From Maricaulis sp. (GTDB lineage Bacteria; Pseudomonadota; Alphaproteobacteria; Caulobacterales; Maricaulaceae), in the NCBI RefSeq assembly GCF_030149515.1, contig NZ_JASBRI010000013.1:1-64000 (forward strand): a stretch of 64,000 bases of DNA, in the 5' to 3' direction. Positions within the stretch are counted from its first letter, which is position 1; every line of letters begins with the position of its first letter. The notes below the pieces were generated by a model, which was not told the origin of the DNA, ran no database searches, and saw only the letters and a program-made list of their open reading frames with translations. Positions 8,371-17,742 of the stretch are shown here, piece after piece. Both the position numbers and the translations under genes were made by a program.

Positions 8371-10710
8371 CTAGTAGCGCAGGCTGGCCCGCACGCCGAT
8401 CGTTCGCGGCCGGTTGACGCTTGTCGCGATGATCGGAGCATCCAGCTCACCGTCGGAGTCGATGAATTGCTGGAGCGGGTTGGAACCGACACTCACCGCC
8501 TCGATGTCGTTGAGCAGGTTCGTGCCGAACAGGCCGATCGACCAGACATCGTTGGAAAGCGCCACGCTCAGATTGAGGTTTTCCAGCGGCTCAAGCTGCG
8601 CCGACGGGAAGTTCTGAACGTTGGAATAGCGCTCGCCGATATACTGGAAGGAGCCGTTCGAGGTGAACATCCAGCCGTTGGAGCCGATCGGCCGCGTATA
8701 GGAATACCCGGTCGACAGGGTGAATTCGGGGATGTTGGCCGGCTGATTGCCCGCCTGGAGATCGAACGGCCCGATCGAGCCGCCCGGCGGCGCCGTGATG
8801 AGGGCCCCGTCGTCAAACTCCGCATCGATCAATGAGAAGTTGAGGAAGGTGGACAGACCGCTGGTCACCTGGAAGGTGGATTCGAACTCGAGACCCACAA
8901 TGGATTGCTCCGGCCCGTTGACGGTGTTGTTGGCAGGCGTGTTCACCTGGATCTGGGTATCGTCATAGGTGGTCCGGAAGACGCCCACATTGGTGACGAG
9001 GTCGCCGCCCATCCAGGTCGCCTTGACGCCGCCGTCGACGGACAGAACCGAGTCCTCGTCGAAGGTCAGGTTGTCGAAGAACACATCCTGATTGCCGCCC
9101 GATGCACCCAGCGCAGCGATCGCATTGCCGATACCGCCATTGCGCGCTCCGCGCGCGACATTGGCATAAAGCAGGATCGAGTCGTTGAGCTCGAACTCGA
9201 CACCGAAACGCGGCAGCACTTCCTCCAGTTCGAAGTTGAAGTCAGTGCCGACGCCGGCGCCTTCGAGGACAACCAGCGTACTGACGTAACCGATCGGATT
9301 GCTCTCGGTCCAGGGAATGAGGTTTCCGCTACCGTCGAACTCCGGAACGAGATTCACGACATCGTCCTGCTGGAGGGTCGCCGTGACGGTGTCGTTCACG
9401 TAGCGGGCCCCGCCGATCAGTCTCAGCCGGTCCGTAAGTTCGTAGGTGAATTCGGCAAAGGCGGAGTATTGCTCGCTTTCGGTCTCGGCGAGGCGCGTGG
9501 CCAGGTTCTCGCTGGCCGGCGTCGTCACCGTCACACAGCCGGCACAGGTCAGGAACTGGCCGCTGACTTCCGAGCGGTCCCGGAAATAGGCGCCGGCGGT
9601 GAAGTTGAGCGGGCCGTCCAGGAAAGACACGAAGCGGAATTCCTGCGACCATTGCTCGAACTCGCCGGACCCGGTCGAGAAGCTGGTCGTATCGACGGTC
9701 GGGAAGAAGGGCGCCAGACCGAAGGAGTTCCCGGCGCTGAACAGGGATGACGACGTGTTCCGCTCGTAATAGCCGGTGATCGATGTGAGCTGGAGCCAGT
9801 CGAAATCGTAGGAAATCCGGCCGGAATAGAGGTCGAAGTCGTCCGTATAGCTGCCCGACAGGGGCGAAGCCGCGAATGTCAGGTCTTCGGGGTCGGAACC
9901 GGGATCGACCTGGGTCGACTCGCCCATCTCGTCGCGCGAAATGAAGGCCGACAGGCGAAGCTCCAGATTGACCGTCGGACGTGCCAGGAGAACCGCGCGG
10001 CCGCCGACGGACTCGTAGTCATTGACGTCTTCGCCATCGCTCGGATTGTCGATGAAGCCGTCGTCTTCCCGCTGGAAACCCGAGACCCGCAGACCCAGCT
10101 TGCCCGGAACCATGACGAATGAGGTCGCATTATCGGTGCTGTAGGCGGTGCCGCCATCCTCGATCGTTTCGACACGGGCATTGGCCTGGCCGGTCACGCT
10201 CGGTCCGTCGAGATCGGGATCATTGGTAAAGTAGCGGATCACGCCGCCGACGGCGCCCTCGCCGAACAGGGTGGGCTGCGGACCGCGTATCACCTCGACC
10301 CGGTTGAGGTCGGCAGAGCTGAAATCGCGGATATTACCGGAACCGGTCACGGAAACATCGTCCAGGAAGACACTGAAGACCGTGCTGGTTTCATAGCCGC
10401 TGCCCGCGCTGCGCACGCCGCGAATGGCGATATCGTTGGAGTTGGGCCGCGTCTTGACGTTCTGCATGCCGGGCACGTTGCGCGACAGGTCTTCAATATC
10501 CTGAATTCCCCGCAGGAGCATCTCCTCACCGGTGATGCCGGCAATACTGGCCCCGATATCCTGGACGGATTCCTCGCGGAAACGCGACGTCACGGTAATC
10601 ACGTCACGCACGACCTCTTCGTCGTCGCTGGCTTGACCGCCCTCTTGTGCGGCCAGCGGCGCCGTCAGCGCCACGCTCGCGAGCAGAGCAATTTTGAAAT
10701 GGCTAGACAT
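8371..10710 (-). CDS. TonB-dependent outer-membrane receptor
   Basis: A 779-residue receptor. The signal peptide ends at about residue 21 (PLAAQ). A TonB-box-like segment DVITVTSRFREES lies near residues 36-48. The plug domain has GVRSAGSGYETST and VIRGPQPTLFGEGAVGGVI. The beta-barrel ends in an aromatic residue (SLRY), as required for assembly. The start has GGGAGGAAGCT before ATG. A good -10 (TATAAT) lies about 40 nt upstream. It is the only outer-membrane uptake gene of the island and heads the minus-strand set, so the ligand is probably the peptide or acyl-amino-acid substrate of the exported hydrolases. A siderophore role is less likely, as no iron genes are nearby. Confidence 0.92.
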   Translation of the reverse strand: MSSHFKIALLASVALTAPLAAQEGGQASDDEEVVRDVITVTSRFREESVQDIGASIAGITGEEMLLRGIQDIEDLSRNVPGMQNVKTRPNSNDIAIRGVRSAGSGYETSTVFSVFLDDVSVTGSGNIRDFSSADLNRVEVIRGPQPTLFGEGAVGGVIRYFTNDPDLDGPSVTGQANARVETIEDGGTAYSTDNATSFVMVPGKLGLRVSGFQREDDGFIDNPSDGEDVNDYESVGGRAVLLARPTVNLELRLSAFISRDEMGESTQVDPGSDPEDLTFAASPLSGSYTDDFDLYSGRISYDFDWLQLTSITGYYERNTSSSLFSAGNSFGLAPFFPTVDTTSFSTGSGEFEQWSQEFRFVSFLDGPLNFTAGAYFRDRSEVSGQFLTCAGCVTVTTPASENLATRLAETESEQYSAFAEFTYELTDRLRLIGGARYVNDTVTATLQQDDVVNLVPEFDGSGNLIPWTESNPIGYVSTLVVLEGAGVGTDFNFELEEVLPRFGVEFELNDSILLYANVARGARNGGIGNAIAALGASGGNQDVFFDNLTFDEDSVLSVDGGVKATWMGGDLVTNVGVFRTTYDDTQIQVNTPANNTVNGPEQSIVGLEFESTFQVTSGLSTFLNFSLIDAEFDDGALITAPPGGSIGPFDLQAGNQPANIPEFTLSTGYSYTRPIGSNGWMFTSNGSFQYIGERYSNVQNFPSAQLEPLENLNLSVALSNDVWSIGLFGTNLLNDIEAVSVGSNPLQQFIDSDGELDAPIIATSVNRPRTIGVRASLRY

Positions 10711-10748
10711 AGCTTCCTCCCTGTCCCCCTAAAACTGCGAAACAAATC

Positions 10749-10780
10749 ATTATAGCAGCCTTATTGAACCTTATAGCAGC
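10749..10780 (-). promoter_or_regulatory. TonB-receptor promoter with repeated TTATAGCAGC motifs
   Basis: On the minus strand a perfect -10 hexamer TATAAT occupies 10749-10754. The plus strand carries TTATAGCAGC twice, at 10750-10759 and 10771-10780. The copies are 21 bp apart (two helical turns) and overlap the -10 and the position of the -35. The intervening GCCTTATT matches the half-site of the palindrome at 11709. This arrangement suits control by the adjacent GntR regulator, which is inference. Confidence 0.5.
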
Positions 10781-10923
10781 TATATACAGATGGGAAGCAT
10801 CGATTTAGGCAGCATACTGCGAGTTCCCTGGCTGTTGCCGCGAGGGCACACAGGGAATTCAAGTGGCTGATTATAAAGGGGGAATTCGCTGCGGCTTGAC
10901 CGGAAAAGGGCGAAGCCCGTCCC

Positions 10924-11637
10924 TCAGTCGGGAATTTTCAGATCCTGCATATACATCTGGTCGTGCATGAAGATCGCATCGAGGAGGCGCTCTTCCGAGC
11001 TCGACAGGATCTTGTGTACCTGGTCGCGAATATCGTCCGACGCGTCGCGCCGGATCGCCTCGACCAGCGCGCGCTGGTGCTCCCACGTATAAGGCAGCGT
11101 CCGCTTCATCTTCACGTACAGCCAGTAGATCCGCATGGTCGTGTCCTCCAGCTGCCGGATCCAGTGGATGAGCAGCGGGTATTTGACCTGCTGGGCCATG
11201 AACACGTTGAACTGCTTGTTGGCCTTCAAAAGTGTCAGCGCGTGCGCGTCATCCTGGATGGGCACCTTGTGAAAGGTGTCCTCATTCATCTTGATGATCT
11301 GGTCGTAGTCGACCTGGGCGGCAGCCATCGCGAAGATCTCCGGCTGCAGCATCTTCCGCATCGCGAAATTCTGTTTCACGTCGAGCAGGGTCAGGGGCGC
11401 CACGCGGGTGATGCGCGGCGATACCGACACCAGGAATTGCTGGGCGGTCAGCTGCTCCATGATATTGCGTGCCGTGGTGCGGCTGATCTCGAACATTTCC
11501 GTGAGGATGTTCTCCGAGACCTTCTGGCTGGGCGCCAGCTTCTGCGTCACGATCGCATCCATGATGACATCGTAGGCCGAAGCCGGATCCACGCCGGCCG
11601 GCCGCTTGTTCTTCTGCTTGTCTGCCATGCTGCTCAT
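10924..11637 (-). CDS. GntR-family regulator with FCD-type ligand domain
   Basis: A 237-residue regulator. The N-terminal winged helix covers residues 20-85 (QKVSENILTEMFEISRTTAR is the recognition region). The all-helical C-terminal part (residues 95-230) fits the FCD domain that senses small carboxylates or amino acids. Starts at 11637 and 11628 are both possible. It sits between the receptor operon and the divergently transcribed M19-like gene, with a perfect palindrome in the intergenic region toward the latter. The simplest reading is the local regulator of the island, probably a repressor released by a peptide-derived ligand. Confidence 0.88.
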   Translation of the reverse strand: MSSMADKQKNKRPAGVDPASAYDVIMDAIVTQKLAPSQKVSENILTEMFEISRTTARNIMEQLTAQQFLVSVSPRITRVAPLTLLDVKQNFAMRKMLQPEIFAMAAAQVDYDQIIKMNEDTFHKVPIQDDAHALTLLKANKQFNVFMAQQVKYPLLIHWIRQLEDTTMRIYWLYVKMKRTLPYTWEHQRALVEAIRRDASDDIRDQVHKILSSSEERLLDAIFMHDQMYMQDLKIPD

Positions 11638-11708
11638 GCTGCCAATCGTCTCGTTCCCGGCGCCCTTGCCATGCAGGCCTTCGAAGCCTTCCCGCCGACA
11701 CTATGGAC

Positions 11709-11728
11709 GCCTTATTCAAAAATAAGGC
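11709..11728. promoter_or_regulatory. Perfect 20-bp palindrome, candidate GntR operator
   Basis: GCCTTATT-CAAA-AATAAGGC is an 8-4-8 perfect inverted repeat between the GntR gene (starts 11637) and the M19-like gene (starts 11791). Its half-site recurs at 10758-10765 in the TonB-receptor promoter. Size, symmetry and place fit a GntR operator controlling both directions. Confidence 0.6.
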
Positions 11729-11790
11729 TGTATTAAAAAATCTCTTTCCGCTAGCGTACTAACGAATTCGCATATGAGGAACCCGTTTGC

Positions 11791-12984
11791 ATGAAGCAGG
11801 ATGACCAGACCCGAGCCGGCGCAGCGGGCGGTGCCACCCGCCGACGCCTTCTCAAGGCCGGCCTCGCAACAGCCGTCGCCGCTCCGTTCGTGAATTCAGG
11901 ACAGTTCAAGGTCTTTGCCCAGTCGGAGAGGACCTATTCGGCGCGCACCCTCGCTCTGGTCGAACGCAGCCTTGTCATCGATATGCTGTCCCTGCTGGCG
12001 GACCTCGGCGACATGCTCGAGGCCGGCTACAGCGAACGCCCCTCCGTGGAGGATGGCTATGCCGTGACCGACGCCCACCTGGAAAAGCTCCGCGCGTCGG
12101 GCATCAACGTGTTTCACCCGGCGGTCGGCCTGGGCGGCCGTGACAGCGCGCTGACCTTCATGGCGAGAATGAATGCCTATGCGGCCGAGCGGCCCGACGT
12201 CTTCCGCCGCATCGATGCGGTCTCGGACTTCGACCGCATCATGGAAGAAGGCCGGATCGGCTATATCGTCGGCATCCAGAACGCACACCATTTCAATGCG
12301 CCCGACGACGTCAACGAGTTCTACAATCTGGGCCAGCGTGTCAGCCAGCTGACCTATAACTCCCAGAACCGTATCGGCAGCGGCGCGACCGAACGCGTTG
12401 ATGGCGGGGTAAGCCGTTTCGGCGTGGCCATCATCGAGCGCATGAACGAGGTCGGCATGGCGGTCGACGTCTCGCATTGCGGCGACCGGACCACGCTGGA
12501 TGCCTTCGAGATTTCCGACGCGCCCGCTCTGATCACCCACTCCAATGTCCGCGCACTGGCGGGGGGGCATCCAAGAGCGAAATCCGACGAAGCCATCCGC
12601 GCCATGGCCCGGGCCGGCAGCGTGATGGGCATTACCGGCGTCCGCAACTTCGTCCGCGACCGCGAACCCACCACGATCGAACACCTGCTCGACCATTTCG
12701 ACTACGTCGCCAATCTGGTCGGCGTCGAACATGTCGGCGTCGGCAGCGACATGGACGCCGACGGATATGACGACGTGCCGAGCGCCGCCTATGAGCGCCT
12801 GCGCCGCGGCTATGACGATTCCTACGCCTTCCGCGGCCAGATCGATACGGACGGTTTCGACCATCCGCGGAAAATCTTCGACCTGACCGAAGGCCTGATC
12901 CGGCGCGGATACTCGGACGCCGATATCGAACTTGTCCTCGGCGGCAATTTCAAACGGGTGCTCGGCGAAATCTGGCGGGCTTAG
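11791..12984 (+). CDS. Tat-exported M19 (renal dipeptidase-like) protein with altered metal site
   Basis: A 397-residue protein with a twin-arginine signal (TRRRLLKAG at residues 16-24, cleavage near residue 44). It folds as a membrane dipeptidase (peptidase M19): DVSHCGDRTTLDAF and ITHSNVRAL carry the two C-terminal metal histidines, and GVEHVGVGSDMDADG is conserved. The usual N-terminal H-x-D pair is replaced by VIDMLSLL, and the bridging glutamate of the G-x-E-G-G-H segment is glutamine (GIQNAHHF). It may therefore not be a normal di-zinc dipeptidase. First gene of the plus-strand hydrolase series; the next gene starts 35 nt on. Periplasmic cleavage of D-residue dipeptides is the expected family role. 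Confidence 0.85.
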   Translation: MKQDDQTRAGAAGGATRRRLLKAGLATAVAAPFVNSGQFKVFAQSERTYSARTLALVERSLVIDMLSLLADLGDMLEAGYSERPSVEDGYAVTDAHLEKLRASGINVFHPAVGLGGRDSALTFMARMNAYAAERPDVFRRIDAVSDFDRIMEEGRIGYIVGIQNAHHFNAPDDVNEFYNLGQRVSQLTYNSQNRIGSGATERVDGGVSRFGVAIIERMNEVGMAVDVSHCGDRTTLDAFEISDAPALITHSNVRALAGGHPRAKSDEAIRAMARAGSVMGITGVRNFVRDREPTTIEHLLDHFDYVANLVGVEHVGVGSDMDADGYDDVPSAAYERLRRGYDDSYAFRGQIDTDGFDHPRKIFDLTEGLIRRGYSDADIELVLGGNFKRVLGEIWRA

Positions 12985-13019
12985 CAGCGAGGGCGTGAGC
13001 AACGCCGGGGAGGACGACG

Positions 13020-14582
13020 ATGAAACCGACATTGATGGCGACGGCAGCGGCCGTCATTGCGCTCGGCGCGACGAACGCCATGGCGCAGAGCATCACGCCG
13101 CAACACGTCGACGAGACCGCACGCGCGGCGATCGAGGCCTTTGACATTCCCGGCATGGCCATAACGGTCGTCACGGGAGACGATATTGTCTTCATGCACG
13201 GCTATGGCGTGCGCGATGTCCGCGATCCCGACACGCCGGTCGACACGGACACGCTGCTGCCCTTCGCCTCGATCAGCAAGGCCTTCACGACCACACTCAT
13301 CGCCATGCTGGTCGACGAGGACAAGCTCGACTGGGATACGCCGGTGCGCGAATTCATCCCCGAATTCGAGATGTCCGACCCCTATATCACGGCGGAATTC
13401 AGCGTCCGCGACCTCGTTACCCACCGCTCCGGCCTGCCACTCGGCGCCGGCGACCTCCTGGTCTTCCCCGACGCCGAGCCTGACGTATCCGACATCCTGG
13501 CCGCCCTGCGCAACATTCCGCCGGAGACCAGCTTCCGCTCGGAATACGCCTACGACAATCTGTTGTATGTCATTGCCGGAGAAGTCGTTTCGCGCATTGA
13601 AGGCAAGCCCTGGGCCGAGGTCATGGAAGAGCGGATCTTCACGCCGTTGTCCATGGACTCCTGCGAAGCGCTGCCCGGCGCCGCCGCTGAAGCCGGCAAT
13701 ACCGTCACGCAGCATTCCCGGGCGCCCGGCCAGTCCGAGGCGGAACCCATCGACCCGCGCTACATCCTCGGAGACAACACCTCGCCCGCCGGCGGGATCA
13801 GCTGCTCCATCTCCGATCTCTCGACCTGGGCGCAATTCTGGCTGAACGAAGGCGTCGCCCCCAGCGGGGAGCGGCTCATTTCAGAAGATCAGGCCGAGGA
13901 ATTGTGGACGGGCGTCACGCCGCAGAATGTAAGCCCGCTGCTTGAACAGCTCAGCCGCACGCACTTCTCGCTCTACGGTCTGGGCTGGACCCTGCGCGAC
14001 TTCAACGGCCAGCTGCTTGTGGGCCACAGCGGCGGGCTGCTGGGTGCCTCCTCGTATTTCGGCATCCTGCCGGAGGAGGATCTCGCGGTCTTCGTGACCA
14101 GCAATGTCGCCACCTACGGCTCCACCGCCCTCGCCCTCCAGCTGCTGGGCGACGCCTCGGCGCCCGAGGCGGACAGCGACTGGATCGGGACCCTGCACGG
14201 CGTCTATCAGCGCATGCAGGAGACCGCCGTCAACGATTCCGGGAGCGGCGAGCGGCAGGACGTCCCGGTCGAGCCGGTCCGCGATCTGGTGGCCTATACC
14301 GGAAGCTATGTCGATCCCTGGTACGGTCCGGTCTCGATCGAGAACCGCGACGGCCGCCTCTTCATCGACATGAGCCGGTCCGAGGTGCTGGACGCATTCC
14401 TGGTGCCGGTGGCGCCGGACCGGTTCGTCGCACGCTGGCCGGATCGTAGCCTGAACGCCGACGCCTATGTCGATTTCGTCGCGGACGAGGGCCGCGTCAC
14501 CGGAATGACGATGGTGCCGGTGTCGGAAACGACCGATTTCTCGTTCGACTTCGAAGACCTCCAGTTCACCAAACAGCCCTAG
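13020..14582 (+). CDS. Exported serine hydrolase, class C beta-lactamase/D-aminopeptidase family
   Basis: A 520-residue protein with signal peptide 1-22 (ATNAMA). The start has GGGGAGG seven bases upstream. Catalytic motifs are S84-I-S-K87, a Y-D-N in the SEYAYDN segment, and HSGG. After the catalytic domain (to about residue 380), a beta-rich C-terminal domain of about 110 residues begins GSYVDPWYGPVSIE, the DUF3471-like layout seen in many periplasmic esterases and peptidases of this clan. It lies between the M19-like gene and the N-acyl-D-amino-acid deacylase with short gaps (35 and 39 nt), so it is probably in one operon. The substrate is not predictable; a D-residue peptide or amide is inferred from neighbours. 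Confidence 0.87.
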   Translation: MKPTLMATAAAVIALGATNAMAQSITPQHVDETARAAIEAFDIPGMAITVVTGDDIVFMHGYGVRDVRDPDTPVDTDTLLPFASISKAFTTTLIAMLVDEDKLDWDTPVREFIPEFEMSDPYITAEFSVRDLVTHRSGLPLGAGDLLVFPDAEPDVSDILAALRNIPPETSFRSEYAYDNLLYVIAGEVVSRIEGKPWAEVMEERIFTPLSMDSCEALPGAAAEAGNTVTQHSRAPGQSEAEPIDPRYILGDNTSPAGGISCSISDLSTWAQFWLNEGVAPSGERLISEDQAEELWTGVTPQNVSPLLEQLSRTHFSLYGLGWTLRDFNGQLLVGHSGGLLGASSYFGILPEEDLAVFVTSNVATYGSTALALQLLGDASAPEADSDWIGTLHGVYQRMQETAVNDSGSGERQDVPVEPVRDLVAYTGSYVDPWYGPVSIENRDGRLFIDMSRSEVLDAFLVPVAPDRFVARWPDRSLNADAYVDFVADEGRVTGMTMVPVSETTDFSFDFEDLQFTKQP

Positions 14583-14621
14583 CCCCACCACCGGGCGCCT
14601 GTCCCGCGAGGAGACCCGATC

Positions 14622-16181
14622 ATGCTCAAGACGCTCACGCTCAGCCTTGTTCTGGCCGGAACGGCCGCCGCGGCGGCCCAAACGGACGCGCAGGAGGGCG
14701 CTTACGACCTCGCCATTCTGGGCGGACGCGTCATTGATCCCGAAACCGGACTCGACGCGATCCTCAATGTCGGCATACGCAACGACGAGATCGTCGCGAT
14801 CACCGAGGACGCGATCCGGGGCGAACGAACGCTCGACGCAGCCGGCTACGTCGTTGCACCGGGCTTCATCGACCTGCACGCGCATGGCCAATCCCTCCTG
14901 GCCGGGCGCGTGCAGGCGCTCGACGGCGTGACAACCGCCCTTGAGCTGGAGTCGGGTGTGTATCCAGTCGACGCATTCTACGACGCCGCCGCGGCCGAGG
15001 GTAGGGCCATCCACTATGGCGCCTCGGTCAACTGGTCACGCGCACGCTACGCCGAGCTGACCGGTTATGAGCCGGCCTCCTACCGGGACCCGTTCGAGCC
15101 GGACCCGGATGCGCCGGACTGGCGATATACCCCCGCCAGCCCGGCGCAAACCCGGCAGGTGCTCGCACGCGTCGAGAACGGGCTCGATGAGGGCGGGCTG
15201 GGCGTAGGGGTCCTGCTTGGCTATGTGCCGGGCTCCGGCCGCGGCGAATACTATGCCCTGCACGAACTGGCCGCGGCCCGCGACGTCCCGACTTTCACGC
15301 ATGCCCGCTACCTGTCGAACATCGAACCGGACAGCTCGCTCGAGGGTTTCCAGGAAATGGTCGCCGTCTCGGCCGCCACCGGCGCCGATATGCACATTTC
15401 CCACCTCAACAGCATCAGTCTGCGCGATATCGGCGAGATCCGCCCCATGCTCGAGGCGGCCCAGGCCAACGGGGTGAACATTACCGTCGAGGCCTACCCC
15501 TACGGAGCCGGGTCGACCGCGATCGGCACCGCCCTGTTCGAAGGCGAGAACTGGCAGGCCCGGCTTGGCGATATCGAGAAATCCGACTTCACCCTCGATG
15601 GCGTGCCCCTGACGGCTGCGGAATTCGACCGCCTCCAGGCTGAGGAACCGACCACGGACATCGTGGTGCATTTTCTCGACCCCGATCACAGTGCGGAGGA
15701 CCGTGCACTCCTGGCCCAGTCGATCCTCTATCCCGGCGGGGCCATTGCTTCGGACGGCGGGTCCTGGTCGCTCGGCGGCGAAACGATCGCCGGCGATGTC
15801 TGGCCCCTGCCGGCCGCTGCGGAATCCCACCCGCGAAGTGCCGGAACCTTCTCCCGCTTTCTGCGGGTCTATGTGCGCGAGCGCCAGTCGATCGGCCTGA
15901 GCGATGCCTTGGCGAAGGTCAGCCTCATTCCGGCGCAGATTCTCGAGGACGCCGTGCCACAGATGCGGCGCAAGGGGCGACTCCAGGAAGGTGCGGACGC
16001 CGACATCGTGATCTTCGACATCGACACGGTCAGCGACCGGGCGACCTATGAGGAACCGGCGCAGCCGTCGACCGGGTTTGAATACGTGATTGTCGGCGGG
16101 ACACCGCTGGTCTGGAACGGCGAACTCGACACCTCCGTCCTGCCGGGCCGTGCCATTCGCCGCACCGCGCAAGACGACTGA
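14622..16181 (+). CDS. Exported N-acyl-D-amino-acid deacylase (D-aminoacylase), amidohydrolase family
   Basis: A 519-residue amidohydrolase with signal peptide (residues 1-20, AAAAAQ). The metal motif H86-A-H88 lies in PGFIDLHAHGQ. TFTHARYL and HISHLNS supply later histidines, and DGGSWSLGGE and the KGRLQEGADADIVIFD strand are typical of D-aminoacylases. The family hydrolyses N-acyl-D-amino acids to the D-amino acid. In this setting it could deacylate N-acyl-D-glutamate or related compounds in the periplasm, feeding DgcN-DgcA. The exact acyl and amino acid are not readable. Gaps of 39 and 65 nt to its neighbours fit an operon. Confidence 0.88.
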   Translation: MLKTLTLSLVLAGTAAAAAQTDAQEGAYDLAILGGRVIDPETGLDAILNVGIRNDEIVAITEDAIRGERTLDAAGYVVAPGFIDLHAHGQSLLAGRVQALDGVTTALELESGVYPVDAFYDAAAAEGRAIHYGASVNWSRARYAELTGYEPASYRDPFEPDPDAPDWRYTPASPAQTRQVLARVENGLDEGGLGVGVLLGYVPGSGRGEYYALHELAAARDVPTFTHARYLSNIEPDSSLEGFQEMVAVSAATGADMHISHLNSISLRDIGEIRPMLEAAQANGVNITVEAYPYGAGSTAIGTALFEGENWQARLGDIEKSDFTLDGVPLTAAEFDRLQAEEPTTDIVVHFLDPDHSAEDRALLAQSILYPGGAIASDGGSWSLGGETIAGDVWPLPAAAESHPRSAGTFSRFLRVYVRERQSIGLSDALAKVSLIPAQILEDAVPQMRRKGRLQEGADADIVIFDIDTVSDRATYEEPAQPSTGFEYVIVGGTPLVWNGELDTSVLPGRAIRRTAQDD

Positions 16182-16246
16182 AACCGACACCGGCGCGGCC
16201 GCACCGCCGCGCCACCCCATCGACAGCGAACAGGAAGACCGGTCTC

Positions 16247-17731
16247 ATGACACACAGCCCCGCCTGGCATGGCGCCGCAGCTGCCCTTGCACTGCTCGCG
16301 TCCGGCCACCCGTTTGCCGCCGCCCAGACGACCCCGGACACAGCCGCCACCGCCGGGCATGCCGAACCGCGCCTCGACAGGCTTGCCGATTTCGTCGACG
16401 GCGTCATGGCGCAACAGATCAGCAGCCATGAGGTCGCCGGCGCGACGATCGCCGTCGTCCACGATGACGCCCTCCTGCTGTCCGCGGGCTACGGGTTTGC
16501 CGATATCGAATCCGGTACTCGTGTCGATCCCGAGACGACGCTCTTCCGTCCCGGCTCGGTCTCCAAGCTTTTCACCTGGACTGCGCTCATGCAGCAGGTC
16601 GAGCTCGGCCGCGTCGATCTCGATGCCGATATCAACACGTATATCGACTTTCACATCCCGCCCTTCGGAGACGGGCCGGTGCGGGTTCGCGATCTGATGT
16701 CGCACAGTCCGGGCTGGAGCGATGTGAGCGGTATTTCCGTCGCCACGGTTGAAGAGCTCACACCCTATGGCGAATGGATCCAGCAGCATGTTCCCGAACG
16801 CGTCTGGGCACCGGGAACAGAGATTGCCTATTCGAACTACGGCGTCGCACTCGCCGGTTACATCGTCGAACGGGTCTCCGGCGAGCCCTTCGCAACCTAT
16901 GTCGAAAACCACATCTTCTCGCCGCTGGGCATGCCGTCGACGACGTTCCGCGAACCCCTGCCCGATCATCTCGAGGATCGCATGGCGACCGGCTACGAGA
17001 TGGAAGACGGGCAACTGGTCCCCCAGCCGTTCGAACTGTTCAGTTCGATCATGCCGGCCGGTTCCGGCACGTCGTCGGCCCGCGACATGGCGCGCTTCAT
17101 GTTTGCCCTGCTCAATGGCGGCGAACTCGATGGTGTCCAGATTCTCCAGACTTCGTCGGTCGATCTGCTGATGCGCGACTCGCGGCGCAATGCCCCGGGC
17201 CTGCCCGGCATGGCGCACGGCTTCTACGTGGTGCAGGAAACCGGGCCACGCCTGGTGGGACATGGCGGCAACACCGGGGACTTCCACTCCAACCTTATCC
17301 TGGCGCCGGAGGCTGGGTTCGGCTTCTTCGTCTCGGTTACCGGGGGCAGTGAAAGCTCTGTCGGGCGCACGGACCTGACCAATGCCATCATCGGCCGGGT
17401 CTTTCCGCAAGACGCTGCACCGCGCGAGCCGCGGCCGGAGGACGAGGCGCTGCCGGTCGGGTCCTACCGGATGAACCGCCGCGATTACTCGCAGCCGCCA
17501 CGGGAAGAATACGATATCGAAGTGACCGCGGCGGGCCGCAATGCCATCCGGATCCGGTTCCTGGAAGACACGACCTATTGGGAGCGCATCGGCCCGATGA
17601 CGTTCGAGAAGGGCACAGGCGCGCGAGAGGGCGGCCCCTTCGACCGCGCCCGGTTCCATACCGGACCTTCCGGCCTCGTACTGTCCTTCAGCTACCAGCC
17701 CTACATGGCGTATCACCGCGTCGACGATTGA
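16247..17731 (+). CDS. Exported serine hydrolase, class C beta-lactamase family (second copy)
   Basis: A 494-residue protein with signal peptide 1-26 (PFAAAQ). Catalytic residues S104-V-S-K107, YSNYG and HGGN are present. It is clearly paralogous to the enzyme at 1852-3837 (both share FRPGS-SKLFTW, MQQVE-G-VDLDAD-NTY and AYSNYG-ALAGYIV-RVSG) but ends in a short beta domain with no membrane helices. One of the two is probably a soluble periplasmic form and the other membrane-bound. It follows the deacylase by 65 nt and precedes another hydrolase by 11 nt. Confidence 0.87.
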   Translation: MTHSPAWHGAAAALALLASGHPFAAAQTTPDTAATAGHAEPRLDRLADFVDGVMAQQISSHEVAGATIAVVHDDALLLSAGYGFADIESGTRVDPETTLFRPGSVSKLFTWTALMQQVELGRVDLDADINTYIDFHIPPFGDGPVRVRDLMSHSPGWSDVSGISVATVEELTPYGEWIQQHVPERVWAPGTEIAYSNYGVALAGYIVERVSGEPFATYVENHIFSPLGMPSTTFREPLPDHLEDRMATGYEMEDGQLVPQPFELFSSIMPAGSGTSSARDMARFMFALLNGGELDGVQILQTSSVDLLMRDSRRNAPGLPGMAHGFYVVQETGPRLVGHGGNTGDFHSNLILAPEAGFGFFVSVTGGSESSVGRTDLTNAIIGRVFPQDAAPREPRPEDEALPVGSYRMNRRDYSQPPREEYDIEVTAAGRNAIRIRFLEDTTYWERIGPMTFEKGTGAREGGPFDRARFHTGPSGLVLSFSYQPYMAYHRVDD

Positions 17732-17742
17732 GGAGCAACCCC

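Noticed and set aside
10740-10870. CRISPR or iteron-like array from the repeated TTATAGCAGC motif
   Set aside because: Only two copies, 21 bp apart, located over a promoter; best explained as regulator binding sites.
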